Shown in pieces: positions 1 to 7,296 of a stretch of 8,471 nt of DNA (position 1 is its first letter; each line of letters begins with the position of its first letter). The notes beneath the pieces are model-generated. The model saw nothing but the letters and a program-made list of their open reading frames with translations. It ran no database searches and was not told the origin of the DNA. A program made the translations under genes and the position numbers. The stretch lies in the NCBI GenBank assembly GCA_030271565.1, contig JARXKR010000096.1, positions 1 through 8,471 on the forward strand, in the 5' to 3' direction. Source of the DNA: Pseudomonadota bacterium (GTDB lineage Bacteria > Pseudomonadota > Alphaproteobacteria > Sphingomonadales > Sphingomonadaceae).

Positions 1-1392
1 GTTTCGCTGGGTGATATCGATCTCGCCTGGGCCGAGGGTTATCGTTCGGTCGAACACCTCAAGCGCTACACCACGCTGGGAATGGCGACCGATCAGGGCA
101 AGACCAGCAACATGGCGGCGCTGGGCCGGCTGGCCGAAAAGCAGGGTGTGGCCATTCCCGAGGCGGGCCTGACCACGTTCCGCCCGCCTTATACCCCCGT
201 CACTATGGGGCTGCTCGCGGGCCGGAATGAACGCGATGCGGGCGCACACTTGCGCCGATTGGCGCTGTACGATGTGCATCAGGCCAAGCAGCCGATCTGG
301 CAGCCGCTGGGTTATTGGAAACGACCGCGGGCCTATCCGCAGGGCACCGAGACCCTCGCCGATGCGGCGCTGCGAGAAGCGCGGAGCGTGCGCACCGCTC
401 TGGGTATGACCGACGTATCGACCCTGGCGAAGTTTGAAGTCAGCGGGCCCGATGCAGTGCAGCTGCTCGAACTGATCTGCGCGACCACGGTGGGCAAACT
501 GGCGGCCGGGCGCGGGCGGTACACTTTTATGTTGCGCGAAGACGGGCTGGTGTTCGACGACGGTACGGTCTGGCGGCTCGCAGAAGATCGCTATCTCCTG
601 ACCAGCTCGACCGGCGGGGCCGACCGGATGGCGACGCATATCTCGTATGTCCGCCAGTTCCTGTGCCCGCAGTTCAGGGTCTCGGCGGTCAACGTGCAGG
701 AACATTACGCCGGGATTGCAGTGGCCGGGCCGCGCGCCAAGGCAGCACTGGCGAGCTTGATCGGCGAAGAGCCGCCGCGCCACATGTCGACTGTGCTCGC
801 CACCATCGCCGGGCAGCCAATTATCGTGCTGGCCGCAAGCTACAGCGGTGAGCGGGCCTTCGAAATTTACGCTGAAGCCAGCCAGGCAGAGCCGGTCTGG
901 AACGCCTGCGAGGCCGCTGTGACCACCCAAGGCGGCTGCTTGTACGGGATGGAGGCGATGGAGCTGCTCCGGATCGAAAAGGGTCATCTGGTGGTCGGCG
1001 GCGAAGTCGACGGCCGGCTGACCCCGCATGATCTGGCGCTCGACAAGATGCTCAACAAGGCCGGCGGCTATGTCGGCGCAGCGGGGCTTACACGTCCTGG
1101 GCTTAGCCAGTCGGGGCGCAAGCAGCTCGTGGGATTGGAAGCAATCAGCGGAGAAATTGCAGAGGGCGCGATGCTGATCGTTGCACCCGGTCAGCCAGCC
1201 CAAGGCCACGTTAGCGCGGCGGGACTCCGCGTGGTTGAAGGCGGCTCGATCGCGCTTGCGCTGCTGGACGGTGGCTTCGCGCGCCACGGCGAGGAACTTG
1301 TCGCATCGTCCCCGACCCGCAACCAAAGCGCGAGAGTCCGGGTTGTCGCTCCGCACTTCTACGACGCATCGGGAGAGCGCTACCGTGACTGA
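1..1392 (+). CDS. soxA: Sarcosine oxidase alpha subunit, C-terminal part (5' end outside window)
   Basis: This is the 3' part of the large subunit of heterotetrameric sarcosine oxidase, a cytoplasmic flavoenzyme that oxidatively demethylates sarcosine to glycine and transfers the one-carbon unit to tetrahydrofolate. The reading frame is open from base 1, so the gene begins upstream; 463 residues are visible, against roughly 950-1000 for the family. Residues 20-37 contain the family's conserved stretch ending in TTLGMATDQGKTSN, at the end of the dinucleotide-binding half. TTFRPPYTPVT (about 59-69) and YWKRP (about 105-109) follow. The rest is the GcvT-like aminomethyltransferase domain, with LREDGLVFDDG (about 177-187), TSSTGG, LRIEKGH and VDGRLTPHDLALDKM (about 340-354) and a C-terminal barrel. 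The GcvT half binds folate in characterised members. No frameshift is seen. soxG begins inside its last codons, so the two are co-transcribed, and soxB and soxD should lie upstream. Identification is secure; substrate specificity is inferred from the family. Confidence 0.95.
   Translation, partial: VSLGDIDLAWAEGYRSVEHLKRYTTLGMATDQGKTSNMAALGRLAEKQGVAIPEAGLTTFRPPYTPVTMGLLAGRNERDAGAHLRRLALYDVHQAKQPIWQPLGYWKRPRAYPQGTETLADAALREARSVRTALGMTDVSTLAKFEVSGPDAVQLLELICATTVGKLAAGRGRYTFMLREDGLVFDDGTVWRLAEDRYLLTSSTGGADRMATHISYVRQFLCPQFRVSAVNVQEHYAGIAVAGPRAKAALASLIGEEPPRHMSTVLATIAGQPIIVLAASYSGERAFEIYAEASQAEPVWNACEAAVTTQGGCLYGMEAMELLRIEKGHLVVGGEVDGRLTPHDLALDKMLNKAGGYVGAAGLTRPGLSQSGRKQLVGLEAISGEIAEGAMLIVAPGQPAQGHVSAAGLRVVEGGSIALALLDGGFARHGEELVASSPTRNQSARVRVVAPHFYDASGERYRD
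1371..1377 (+). promoter_or_regulatory. Ribosome binding site of soxG
   Basis: GGGAGAG lies 7 bases before a GTG codon at 1385-1387. It is inside the last codons of soxA and is the evidence that soxG starts at this GTG. The open frame runs farther upstream (to about 1181), but that stretch encodes nothing family-like and overlaps the conserved end of soxA. Confidence 0.75.
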
Positions 1393-1873
1393 TGTAGCGA
1401 TCGAAGTCCTGCCCGCCGCGCCGCTCCATGCGCTGGAGATCTGGAGCAACCCGGTGGCGGTCGGCAATCGCTTTGAAACAGAGTTTGGCGCGAGTTTGCC
1501 GCTTCTTGGAGCATCTCTGCAATTGTCTGCCTTGCGGTTGATCCGCTACGAACCGACCGTCTGGCTGGTTGAGGGTGAGACCAGCAGATTGGCAGAAATC
1601 CTGGGCTCCGATGGCAGTCTGACCGCCATTGGCGGCGGTATCGTGCGGGTTCGCCTGAGCGGAGGCGGCTGGCGTAGTCTGCTGATGGAAGGCGGTGTCT
1701 TCGACGCTGAATCCGCTGACTTTCCACCTGGATGCAGTGCCGCAACGTTGATTGATCACGTCAATGTGCGGCTTTATGTCGAAAGCGCGGACAGCTGCGT
1801 CGCATATGTCCCACTAAGCTACGCCAATGACATGATCCACTTCTGGAACGTCGCATCAAAATCGATCGGGTAG
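1385..1873 (+). CDS. soxG: Sarcosine oxidase gamma subunit
   Basis: This is the smallest catalytic-complex subunit of heterotetrameric sarcosine oxidase, 162 residues long, which is in or slightly below the usual range for the family. It is related to the GcvT-like fold and packs against the alpha subunit; it carries no known catalytic residues of its own. The conserved C-terminal half is clear: GWRSLLMEGGVFD (residues 95-107), FPPGCSAATLIDHVNVRL (113-130), a cysteine at 138 and YVPLSYANDMIHFW (141-154). The N-terminal part (residues 1-60) is less conserved and was assigned by position. The GTG start is chosen because of the Shine-Dalgarno sequence 7 bases upstream and because it overlaps soxA by 8 bases, giving translational coupling. 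It is the last gene of the + strand sox operon in this window; no folate-pathway gene follows it, because a convergent hydrolase gene ends 2 bases beyond its stop. Confidence 0.9.
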   Translation: MTDVAIEVLPAAPLHALEIWSNPVAVGNRFETEFGASLPLLGASLQLSALRLIRYEPTVWLVEGETSRLAEILGSDGSLTAIGGGIVRVRLSGGGWRSLLMEGGVFDAESADFPPGCSAATLIDHVNVRLYVESADSCVAYVPLSYANDMIHFWNVASKSIG

Positions 1874-1886
1874 TTTTACTGACCCG
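1867..1886. terminator. Hairpin spanning the convergent stop codons (possible bidirectional terminator)
   Basis: CGGGT (1867-1871) pairs with ACCCG (1882-1886), and AGT (1872-1874) pairs with ACT (1878-1880), leaving one bulged G and a TTT loop. The hairpin covers both the soxG stop (TAG, 1871-1873) and the hydrolase stop (complement of 1876-1878), which are only 2 bases apart. There is no real T-tract on the + side (TTGC follows); on the - side ATTTTG follows a few bases away. It may slow or end transcription from both directions, but it is short and could be chance. Confidence 0.35.
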
Positions 1887-3192
1887 TTGCAGCGTGGCGA
1901 AGCATCATCCCCTGGGCATGCCGCCGCTGGAAACCTTTCCAAAGCGTAACTCCGTTCCCGCCGGGGCTGTAGGCCCCCCACGGCGTGCCTGCGGGGGCAT
2001 CCCACACGCCGTCGCTGGCATCTTCGACAGGTACGTCGAGGAAACTGCGCATGCTGGTATCGCCCTTGAGGTTGATCGCCAAGAACGCGGTTATGAAGTG
2101 CAAGTTGATCGCGTTGACGCGGTCCGGCCGCCAAATCGGGTCTACGAACCAATCCATGTCCCACAGGCGGCTGCGCATTTGCGCAGGTGCGGGGCTTAGT
2201 CCGATGTCGTGGCCGGCTTGCCGTAATGTCAGCAAATACCGATCCGAATTCCTGGCATTCTCGAAATCGGCGAGCGCTCCGGTCTGGTAGTCGACCGTCC
2301 GGTCAGCATCGCCCTGGATCAGCAATAACGGCGCGGTGATGCCAAGCAGGCCTGCGGTCCCCCATGCACTGCGGGGCGCGCCGCCGGCCGGGGCAATGGC
2401 CACGATCGCCTTGACCCCTGGAACCTTCCCCTCGGCCTCGGTCGAGGCACCGTGCGCGAGCCGTTTCATCCACCCTCCGGCGACCTGGCTCATGTTCGGA
2501 CCATCGGGGTCAAGACTGGCACCACCAGCGGTCAGGACCCCGTAGCCGCCCTGCGAATACCCGATCAGCGCTACTTCGGCGGGGTCGATCAGTGCGCCCA
2601 GATCGTGTCGCAACTTGGCCGCAACGAAGGCAATATCGACCGGCCGGTTGAAGTTGGGCGCAGCCCGCTTGTCGGCAGAGACCACATAGGGGTCGGGATC
2701 TTCGTGATGAATGGCGGCAACGACATAACCTTTCGAGGCCAGGTTTTCAGTCAGCCAGGTCATGACCGCAGGCGCGTTGCTGTAGCCATGCGAAAGGATC
2801 ACCAGTGGATAGCCATTGCCATCTGGCGCTGCGTTGGGAATTGCAAGGCCGCGCACACTAAACTGGACGGACGGTCTGGGAGGCTCACCATAGAGGCTGG
2901 CCGTATAAGTCACCGGAGCCGCGCCGCGCCTGACCTTGGCCGGGTACCAGATATCGACGGTCAGCATACGGTCGTAGAGTTGGACGCGTCCGGTCGCAGG
3001 ATCAACATGGAGCAGATCGGGCTGGGCCTTGTGGACCAGGGTAACGCTGCGGAACCCGACCTTGTGCGGACCAAGCGGTGCCAATTGCGGCGCATCGATG
3101 CCCGGCACGCTGGGCGGCAGCGGTGCGCCGGGGCTGGCAGCAGCAAGCAAGCCGGCGAAAGTCATCAGTGTGATTGCGGTCAGGCGTGCCAT
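1876..3192 (-). CDS. Exported alpha/beta hydrolase (dienelactone hydrolase / PAF-acetylhydrolase-like)
   Basis: This is a 438-residue serine hydrolase with an N-terminal signal peptide: MARL, then a hydrophobic stretch to about residue 20, with a likely cleavage near AAASPGA. It is therefore probably periplasmic or otherwise exported. The alpha/beta-hydrolase core is visible: the oxyanion-side motif LSHGYS (133-138), the nucleophile elbow GYSQGG with Ser213, QGDADRTVD with the probable acid Asp297, and AGHDIG with His328. A tail of about 100 residues follows, rich in Trp and ending around VTLWKGFQRR (415-424). The open frame extends 25 codons upstream of the chosen ATG, but this ATG has a strong Shine-Dalgarno sequence and begins the signal peptide. 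The start lies 13 bases inside the end of the LysR gene, so the two are translationally coupled. Substrate is unknown: esters or lactones are expected from the fold, and a link to amine-containing esters is only suggested by the neighbours. Confidence 0.85.
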   Translation of the reverse strand: MARLTAITLMTFAGLLAAASPGAPLPPSVPGIDAPQLAPLGPHKVGFRSVTLVHKAQPDLLHVDPATGRVQLYDRMLTVDIWYPAKVRRGAAPVTYTASLYGEPPRPSVQFSVRGLAIPNAAPDGNGYPLVILSHGYSNAPAVMTWLTENLASKGYVVAAIHHEDPDPYVVSADKRAAPNFNRPVDIAFVAAKLRHDLGALIDPAEVALIGYSQGGYGVLTAGGASLDPDGPNMSQVAGGWMKRLAHGASTEAEGKVPGVKAIVAIAPAGGAPRSAWGTAGLLGITAPLLLIQGDADRTVDYQTGALADFENARNSDRYLLTLRQAGHDIGLSPAPAQMRSRLWDMDWFVDPIWRPDRVNAINLHFITAFLAINLKGDTSMRSFLDVPVEDASDGVWDAPAGTPWGAYSPGGNGVTLWKGFQRRHAQGMMLRHAATGQ

Positions 3193-4178
3193 GTAATCTG
3201 CTCCTCCAGCCAGGGCATCTGGTGGATCAATGGTGGGAAAGTTACCTCTTTCAGCTGCCGGCTGCATACCCGCGCAACCTGCTGAGGGAGAGCGCCAAGC
3301 TCGCCGTCTCGCGAGACAACTTGCACGGTTCGCGAGAAACGCCCGCGCGGCATCGGTTCAATCCGGATCATACGCAGCAATTCCGGTGCCGCCGAAAGGC
3401 AGACCGGAGAGGTTATCGTCCAGCCCAGTCCAGCTGCAACCAGGGCAAGTTGCTGATGCGACGATTCAACTTCCACGCCTTGGCGCAAGCCGAGCTTCAG
3501 TCGCACAATCTGGCGTTCGATCTGTTGCCCCATGCCGGTCAGCCGCGAAAACCGGATAAACGGCAAGTCGGCAGGGTCCACATCGAGCTGCTTCTGGTAG
3601 CTCGCCGGGACCGCGATCACGAAGCCCTCCTCGAACACCGGATGCAATTCGATATTGTCCCGGTGCTCAAGGTTGAAGCTGCCGGTCACCATCATGTCGA
3701 TGTCGCGAGCAAGGAATTCGCCCTGATGCTCAAGCGAAATTCCCGAGCGGATGTTCCATCGTTCGGCCCGGCCGCCCAGATCGCTCATGATCGCCGCGGT
3801 CAGCTGGTTGGCCAGGCTGAACGACATAGCCACCGTCAGCCGCGCCAACGGCAGGTCGGCGCCGACGCGAACGTTATCGTAAGTGCTGCGGGCCAGGGCG
3901 AGCAATTGCTTGCCACGCTCGAACATCGAGCGACCGCTCGTCGTCAATCTCAAGGGCCGCATCGAACGATCAAACAATGGCGTCCCGATGCTCGCTTCCA
4001 AGCGCGCAATGGTTTGAGACACTGCCGACTGGGTAATCTCAAGATGCGCGGCGCACTGCGACATCCCGCCCAGTTCGACGGTCATGATAAGGACCTCGAT
4101 TGCGTGAAGATCGAACTCCTGCGCCGGCTTCATGGGATGACCTGCCCCTTGCTGGCCGGCCAAAGCCGACCGCATCAT
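3180..4178 (-). CDS. LysR-type transcriptional regulator
   Basis: This is a DNA-binding regulator of the LysR family, 332 residues from the start chosen here. The winged helix-turn-helix occupies about residues 23-82, with the characteristic helix region AAHLEITQSAVSQTIARLE (43-61) and the wing around LFDRSMRPLRLTTSG (68-82). Residues about 110-310 form the periplasmic-binding-protein-like effector domain; the effector is not predictable. The start is uncertain. A TTG at 4184 and ATGs at 4178 and 4175 all lie near a short AGGA, while an ATG at 4133 would give MKPAQEFDLHAIEVL, 317 residues, closer to the usual LysR length. It is transcribed in the same direction as both the upstream flavoenzyme operon and the downstream hydrolase, whereas LysR genes are often divergent from their target. 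It probably controls the hydrolase, the BCCT-GMC-FAD operon, or the convergent sox genes; this is inference. Confidence 0.92.
   Translation of the reverse strand: MMRSALAGQQGAGHPMKPAQEFDLHAIEVLIMTVELGGMSQCAAHLEITQSAVSQTIARLEASIGTPLFDRSMRPLRLTTSGRSMFERGKQLLALARSTYDNVRVGADLPLARLTVAMSFSLANQLTAAIMSDLGGRAERWNIRSGISLEHQGEFLARDIDMMVTGSFNLEHRDNIELHPVFEEGFVIAVPASYQKQLDVDPADLPFIRFSRLTGMGQQIERQIVRLKLGLRQGVEVESSHQQLALVAAGLGWTITSPVCLSAAPELLRMIRIEPMPRGRFSRTVQVVSRDGELGALPQQVARVCSRQLKEVTFPPLIHQMPWLEEQITWHA
3201..3207 (-). promoter_or_regulatory. Ribosome binding site of the exported hydrolase
   Basis: On the - strand GGAGGAG lies 8 bases before the ATG at 3192-3190. It is embedded in the last codons of the LysR regulator gene (encoding EEQ), and it decides the hydrolase start over the longer open frame. 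Confidence 0.8.
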
Positions 4179-4261
4179 TATCAATCCTAATATGTACCAT
4201 ACCCGCGTATCATAATGCCGCTAGGGGCATTTTGCAGGCCGGACCGGGATCCCTCCACCCG
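4179..4261 (-). promoter_or_regulatory. Upstream region of the LysR gene with two short dyads
   Basis: This is the only real intergenic gap on the - strand. It holds two inverted repeats: AATGCC-N6-GGCATT (4214-4231) and ATAC-N4-GTAT (4199-4210). The second has half-sites like those of BenM/CatM-type LysR operators (ATAC-N7-GTAT), but its spacing is 3 bases too short. On the - strand TATGAT (4213-4208) resembles a -10 box, though the matching -35 position is poor. The first dyad could instead be a weak terminator for the upstream flavoenzyme operon; its T-tract is poor on the - strand. A promoter for the LysR gene or autoregulation through this region is plausible but not shown. Confidence 0.3.
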
Positions 4262-5626
4262 TCAATTGATCCGCGCGCCTTGCCGCAGCAATTCGCGCTG
4301 GACTGCCGCCAGGTCGAGGTCGGCAAATCCACGTCCAGTCTTAACCGCCAGCGCCGCCGCAACGCCCGCACCTTGCCCGGCCACCGCACAGCACATCATG
4401 TTGCGCACCGCCGCGTGGCTGACCTTGTCGCCCCCAATCGTGCGGCCAGTGACGATGAGATTTTTCACGCCTTTGGGCAGCATTGTACGATAAGGTACGT
4501 GGAAATACCGTCCGGTGGTCGGCAGAATCAGATACCCGTATCCATCAATGAATTCGGGGAAGATGCCGATACTGTCATCGAACCGGGCTTCCCCGCGCAC
4601 ATCGTCTGCTGTCAGGTTGAAGACTGCGTCGATCTTGCGGGTGTCGCGGATGCCAAGGGTCATGCCGAAATTGCGCAGCTTGGCATTTTCACAGCCAGGC
4701 ATGAACCCCTTGAGCGCCTCAACAGCGTGCATCGCCTGCTTGCGCCCCGCCATCTCGCCATGCGTCAACGCATCCGGGTCAGTGCCGTCGAGGGATAGAT
4801 GCACCATGTTCAGGTAGGTCAGATCGCCCTGATCGGAAACAGTCCCCCATGTCCCTGCGATGGTCGCCAGGCTGGGGGGGATAAGCCCCGCTTCCAACGC
4901 CGCCTTGAACGGCTTGCGCAGGAAGGGCGAGAACATCTCGTCCTCCTTGCCGTCAGTTGTCACGTCCCATTCACCGCCAACAGCCCAGTCGCCATAAGTT
5001 TGTGGATCCGCCTTCACTGCGTCGATAAAGCGCGTCTTGTTGACCCCGCACATAGAGAACATGACCGAGACCGACATCATCTCGTCGACCGGATGCTTGT
5101 GCGTTGGCGCGCCGCAGCGGTGAGCGATATCGGCATCTCCGCTCGCATCGATCACGCGCTTGGCCAGGATCGCTTCGCGGCCCGCCTTGCTTTCCACGAT
5201 CACACCAATAATCGTGTCGCCTTCCATGATCGGGGCGACAAACAGGCGGTGAAGCATGGGGATGACGCCCGCTTCCTCAACCAAGGTATCGGCGACGACT
5301 TTGAATGCTTCTGCGTCCAGACTGTGGCTGATCGATTGGGGTTCGGGCATCGCTGCGCCCATGGCTTTGGCGCGCTCTTCAAACTCGCGGCCGATGCCTT
5401 CGCTATCGATCGTGGCGGGGTGGCGGTACCAGGCGAAGCCTTCCACCCCAACCTGAGTGATATTGCCGCCGAAGCAACCAAATCGTTCGAGCAAGATAGT
5501 CTCAGCGCCTGCCCGGGCCGAAGCCAGCGCAGCAGCAAGCCCGCCGGGACCTGATCCGACAACGAGGACATCTGTTTCACGGATCACGTCGATCTGGCGG
5601 GCTGGTTCGTGGACGAAACGGGTCAT
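4262..5626 (-). CDS. FAD-dependent oxidoreductase, FAD_oxidored family (substrate unknown)
   Basis: This is a 454-residue cytoplasmic flavoprotein. The N-terminal Rossmann dinucleotide-binding motif is VLVVGSGPGGLAAALASARAG (residues 20-40, GSGPGG at 24-29), with the ribose-binding Glu47 in LLERFG followed by GCFGGNIT (50-57). A second FAD motif is VIDASGDADIAHRCG (158-172). LGIRDTRKI (324-332) and the C-terminal GRTIGGDKVSHAAVRNM (394-410) with GQGAGVAAALA (418-428) match the FAD_oxidored (PF12831-like) pattern. Two adjacent cysteines (412, 413) precede the last FAD-contact glycines. No signal peptide or membrane segment is seen. The open frame starts 6 codons earlier, but ATG 5626 is preferred because it overlaps the GMC stop as ATGA, with a weak GGGAAG 10 bases upstream. 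It is the last gene of the BCCT-GMC-FAD operon. Family members act on varied substrates; a role in oxidising an amine or a product of the GMC enzyme is inference from context. Confidence 0.85.
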   Translation of the reverse strand: MTRFVHEPARQIDVIRETDVLVVGSGPGGLAAALASARAGAETILLERFGCFGGNITQVGVEGFAWYRHPATIDSEGIGREFEERAKAMGAAMPEPQSISHSLDAEAFKVVADTLVEEAGVIPMLHRLFVAPIMEGDTIIGVIVESKAGREAILAKRVIDASGDADIAHRCGAPTHKHPVDEMMSVSVMFSMCGVNKTRFIDAVKADPQTYGDWAVGGEWDVTTDGKEDEMFSPFLRKPFKAALEAGLIPPSLATIAGTWGTVSDQGDLTYLNMVHLSLDGTDPDALTHGEMAGRKQAMHAVEALKGFMPGCENAKLRNFGMTLGIRDTRKIDAVFNLTADDVRGEARFDDSIGIFPEFIDGYGYLILPTTGRYFHVPYRTMLPKGVKNLIVTGRTIGGDKVSHAAVRNMMCCAVAGQGAGVAAALAVKTGRGFADLDLAAVQRELLRQGARIN

Positions 5627-7296
5627 CGCTGCGACACTTCCCAATCGGGCGCGAGATAATAAGGCGCGTTTGACGGGGGAAGTGGCGGCTTGCCGAGGAC
5701 AAGGTCGGCGCCCTTTTCACCGATCATGATCGTCGGCGCGTTGAGATTGCCGGTCGTGATCGAAGGCATGACCGAGCTGTCAATCACGCGCAGGGCTTCG
5801 ACCCCAATAACCTTGAGCGCTGGGTCGACAACGGCCATTGGGTCATTGAGGTCCCCGATCTTGCAGGTGCAGGAAGGATGCAGCGCGCTTTCGACATGCT
5901 GCGCGATGAAGGCATCGATTGCTTCGTCGCTAGTGCAGTCCGCACCGGGCTGAATTTCGCGCCCGCGCCAGGGGGCAAAAGCGGGCTGCTGGAAAATTTC
6001 GCGGGTCAGCCGGACACAGGCACGCATCTCCGCCCAGTCATCGGGATGACTCATGTAGTTGAACCGGATTTTTGGCTTGTCGCGCGGGTCCGGGCTGCGC
6101 AGAGTGATGGTTCCACGGCTCTTGGAGCGCATGGGGCCGACATGGGCCTGAAAACCGTGTTCGGTTGCCAGCGCGCTGCCGTCGTAATTGATCGCCATCG
6201 GGAAGAAATGATACTGGATGTCGGGATACTTGATCCCGGCGCGGCTGCGGATGAAGCCGCAGCTTTCGAAATGACTGGTCGCGCCTATCCCACTGCGCAG
6301 GAATAGCCACTGCGCGCCCGCCAGCGCCTTGCCCACCAGATTGGCTTGGCCATAAAGCGTCACCGGCTGGGTGCAGGCCATCTGGAAGTAAAATTCAAGG
6401 TGATCCTGCAGGTTGGCCCCGACCCCGGGCCGATCAGCCAGCACGGGGATGCCAAGATCGGCCAATTCCTCTGCAGGCCCGATACCAGAAAGTTTGAGCA
6501 GCTGGACCGAATTGATCGATCCGCCTGCGAGGATCACTTCACGATCCGCGCGGACCTGGTGCGGCCTCCCGCCGTGTTCGAATTCCACACCCACGGCACG
6601 CTTGCCATCGAACAGCACGCGGGTGGCCAATGCGTTCTGGATAACCCGCAGGTTTGATCGCTTGCGCGCCGGATAGAGATAGGCTTTTGCCGCCGAACAT
6701 CGCGTACCCTTGCGGACGGTCATGTCCATCCGGCCAAACCCTTCCTGGCGGAAACCGTTGTAGTCCTCGGTCAGACAATAGCCCGCCTGCTGCGCGGCAT
6801 CGAGCCAGGCTTGATGGAGGGGATTGCGCAGCGTGCCGTAGCCGGTGGAGAGCGGGCCATCTCCCCCGCGATACTCGTTACCGCCCTCGGCCCGCGTTTC
6901 AGCGCGTTTGAAATAGGGCAACACATCGGCATAGCCCCAGCCGCGCGCGCCCTCTTCGTTTTGCCAGCGCTCGAAATCGAGCGGATTGCCGCGAACGTAA
7001 ACCAGCCCGTTGATCGAGGATGAACCGCCCAGCCCCTTGCCGCGCGGACAGTTCAGCCGGCGGTTGTTGAGGTGCGGCTCCGGCTCGCTCTCGTAGCCCC
7101 AGTTCCATCGCCTGGTGCTCATCGGATAAGCCAGCGCGGCGGGCATTTGGATAAAAATCGACCGGTCGCTCCCGCCGAATTCGAGCAAGAGGACGCGATT
7201 GGTGCCGTCTGCAGTGAGCCGGTCGGCCAGCACACAGCCGGCCGAACCAGCGCCGACGATCACATAGTCGTATCTCTCGTCATCTGAAGGGGTCAT
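5623..7296 (-). CDS. GMC-family flavin oxidoreductase, choline dehydrogenase-like
   Basis: This is a 557-residue FAD-dependent alcohol dehydrogenase or oxidase of the glucose-methanol-choline family, a usual length for BetA-like enzymes. The FAD-binding motif VGAGSAGCVLADRL is at residues 14-27, with a Glu at 39 for the ribose. GMC signature 1 is RGKGLGGSSSINGLVYVRG (85-103) and signature 2 is near GGSINSVQLLKLSGIG (258-273). The catalytic pair is present: His473 in ALHPSCTCKIG and Asn519 in GNLNAPTIMIGEKGADLV. No signal peptide is seen. The frame is open 29 codons farther upstream, inside the transporter gene, but ATG 7296 overlaps the transporter stop as ATGA and has AAGGGAAA upstream (7313-7306). 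Oxidation of choline to betaine aldehyde is the best guess, because of its resemblance to BetA and the BCCT and sarcosine oxidase neighbours. GMC homologues of this kind also oxidise other primary alcohols, so no symbol is given. No betaine aldehyde dehydrogenase is in the window. Confidence 0.9.
   Translation of the reverse strand: MTPSDDERYDYVIVGAGSAGCVLADRLTADGTNRVLLLEFGGSDRSIFIQMPAALAYPMSTRRWNWGYESEPEPHLNNRRLNCPRGKGLGGSSSINGLVYVRGNPLDFERWQNEEGARGWGYADVLPYFKRAETRAEGGNEYRGGDGPLSTGYGTLRNPLHQAWLDAAQQAGYCLTEDYNGFRQEGFGRMDMTVRKGTRCSAAKAYLYPARKRSNLRVIQNALATRVLFDGKRAVGVEFEHGGRPHQVRADREVILAGGSINSVQLLKLSGIGPAEELADLGIPVLADRPGVGANLQDHLEFYFQMACTQPVTLYGQANLVGKALAGAQWLFLRSGIGATSHFESCGFIRSRAGIKYPDIQYHFFPMAINYDGSALATEHGFQAHVGPMRSKSRGTITLRSPDPRDKPKIRFNYMSHPDDWAEMRACVRLTREIFQQPAFAPWRGREIQPGADCTSDEAIDAFIAQHVESALHPSCTCKIGDLNDPMAVVDPALKVIGVEALRVIDSSVMPSITTGNLNAPTIMIGEKGADLVLGKPPLPPSNAPYYLAPDWEVSQR

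Noticed and set aside
1181..1384. Upstream in-frame extension of soxG
   Set aside because: The extension overlaps the conserved C-terminal barrel of soxA and has no gamma-subunit similarity; the GTG at 1385 has a good ribosome binding site.
1211..1759. A - strand open frame of 182 codons across the soxA/soxG junction
   Set aside because: It has no recognisable domain and is antisense to two well-supported genes; it would also have no sensible promoter or ribosome binding site context.
2452..3285. A + strand open frame of 277 codons opposite the hydrolase
   Set aside because: It has no family-like motif and lies antisense to a hydrolase with a signal peptide, catalytic triad and strong Shine-Dalgarno sequence.
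3174..4190. A long + strand open frame (338 codons) opposite the LysR gene
   Set aside because: It mirrors the LysR gene almost end to end, has no recognisable domain, and its translation is the Arg/His/Gln-rich type typical of the antisense frame of GC-rich genes. The - strand product has clear LysR motifs.
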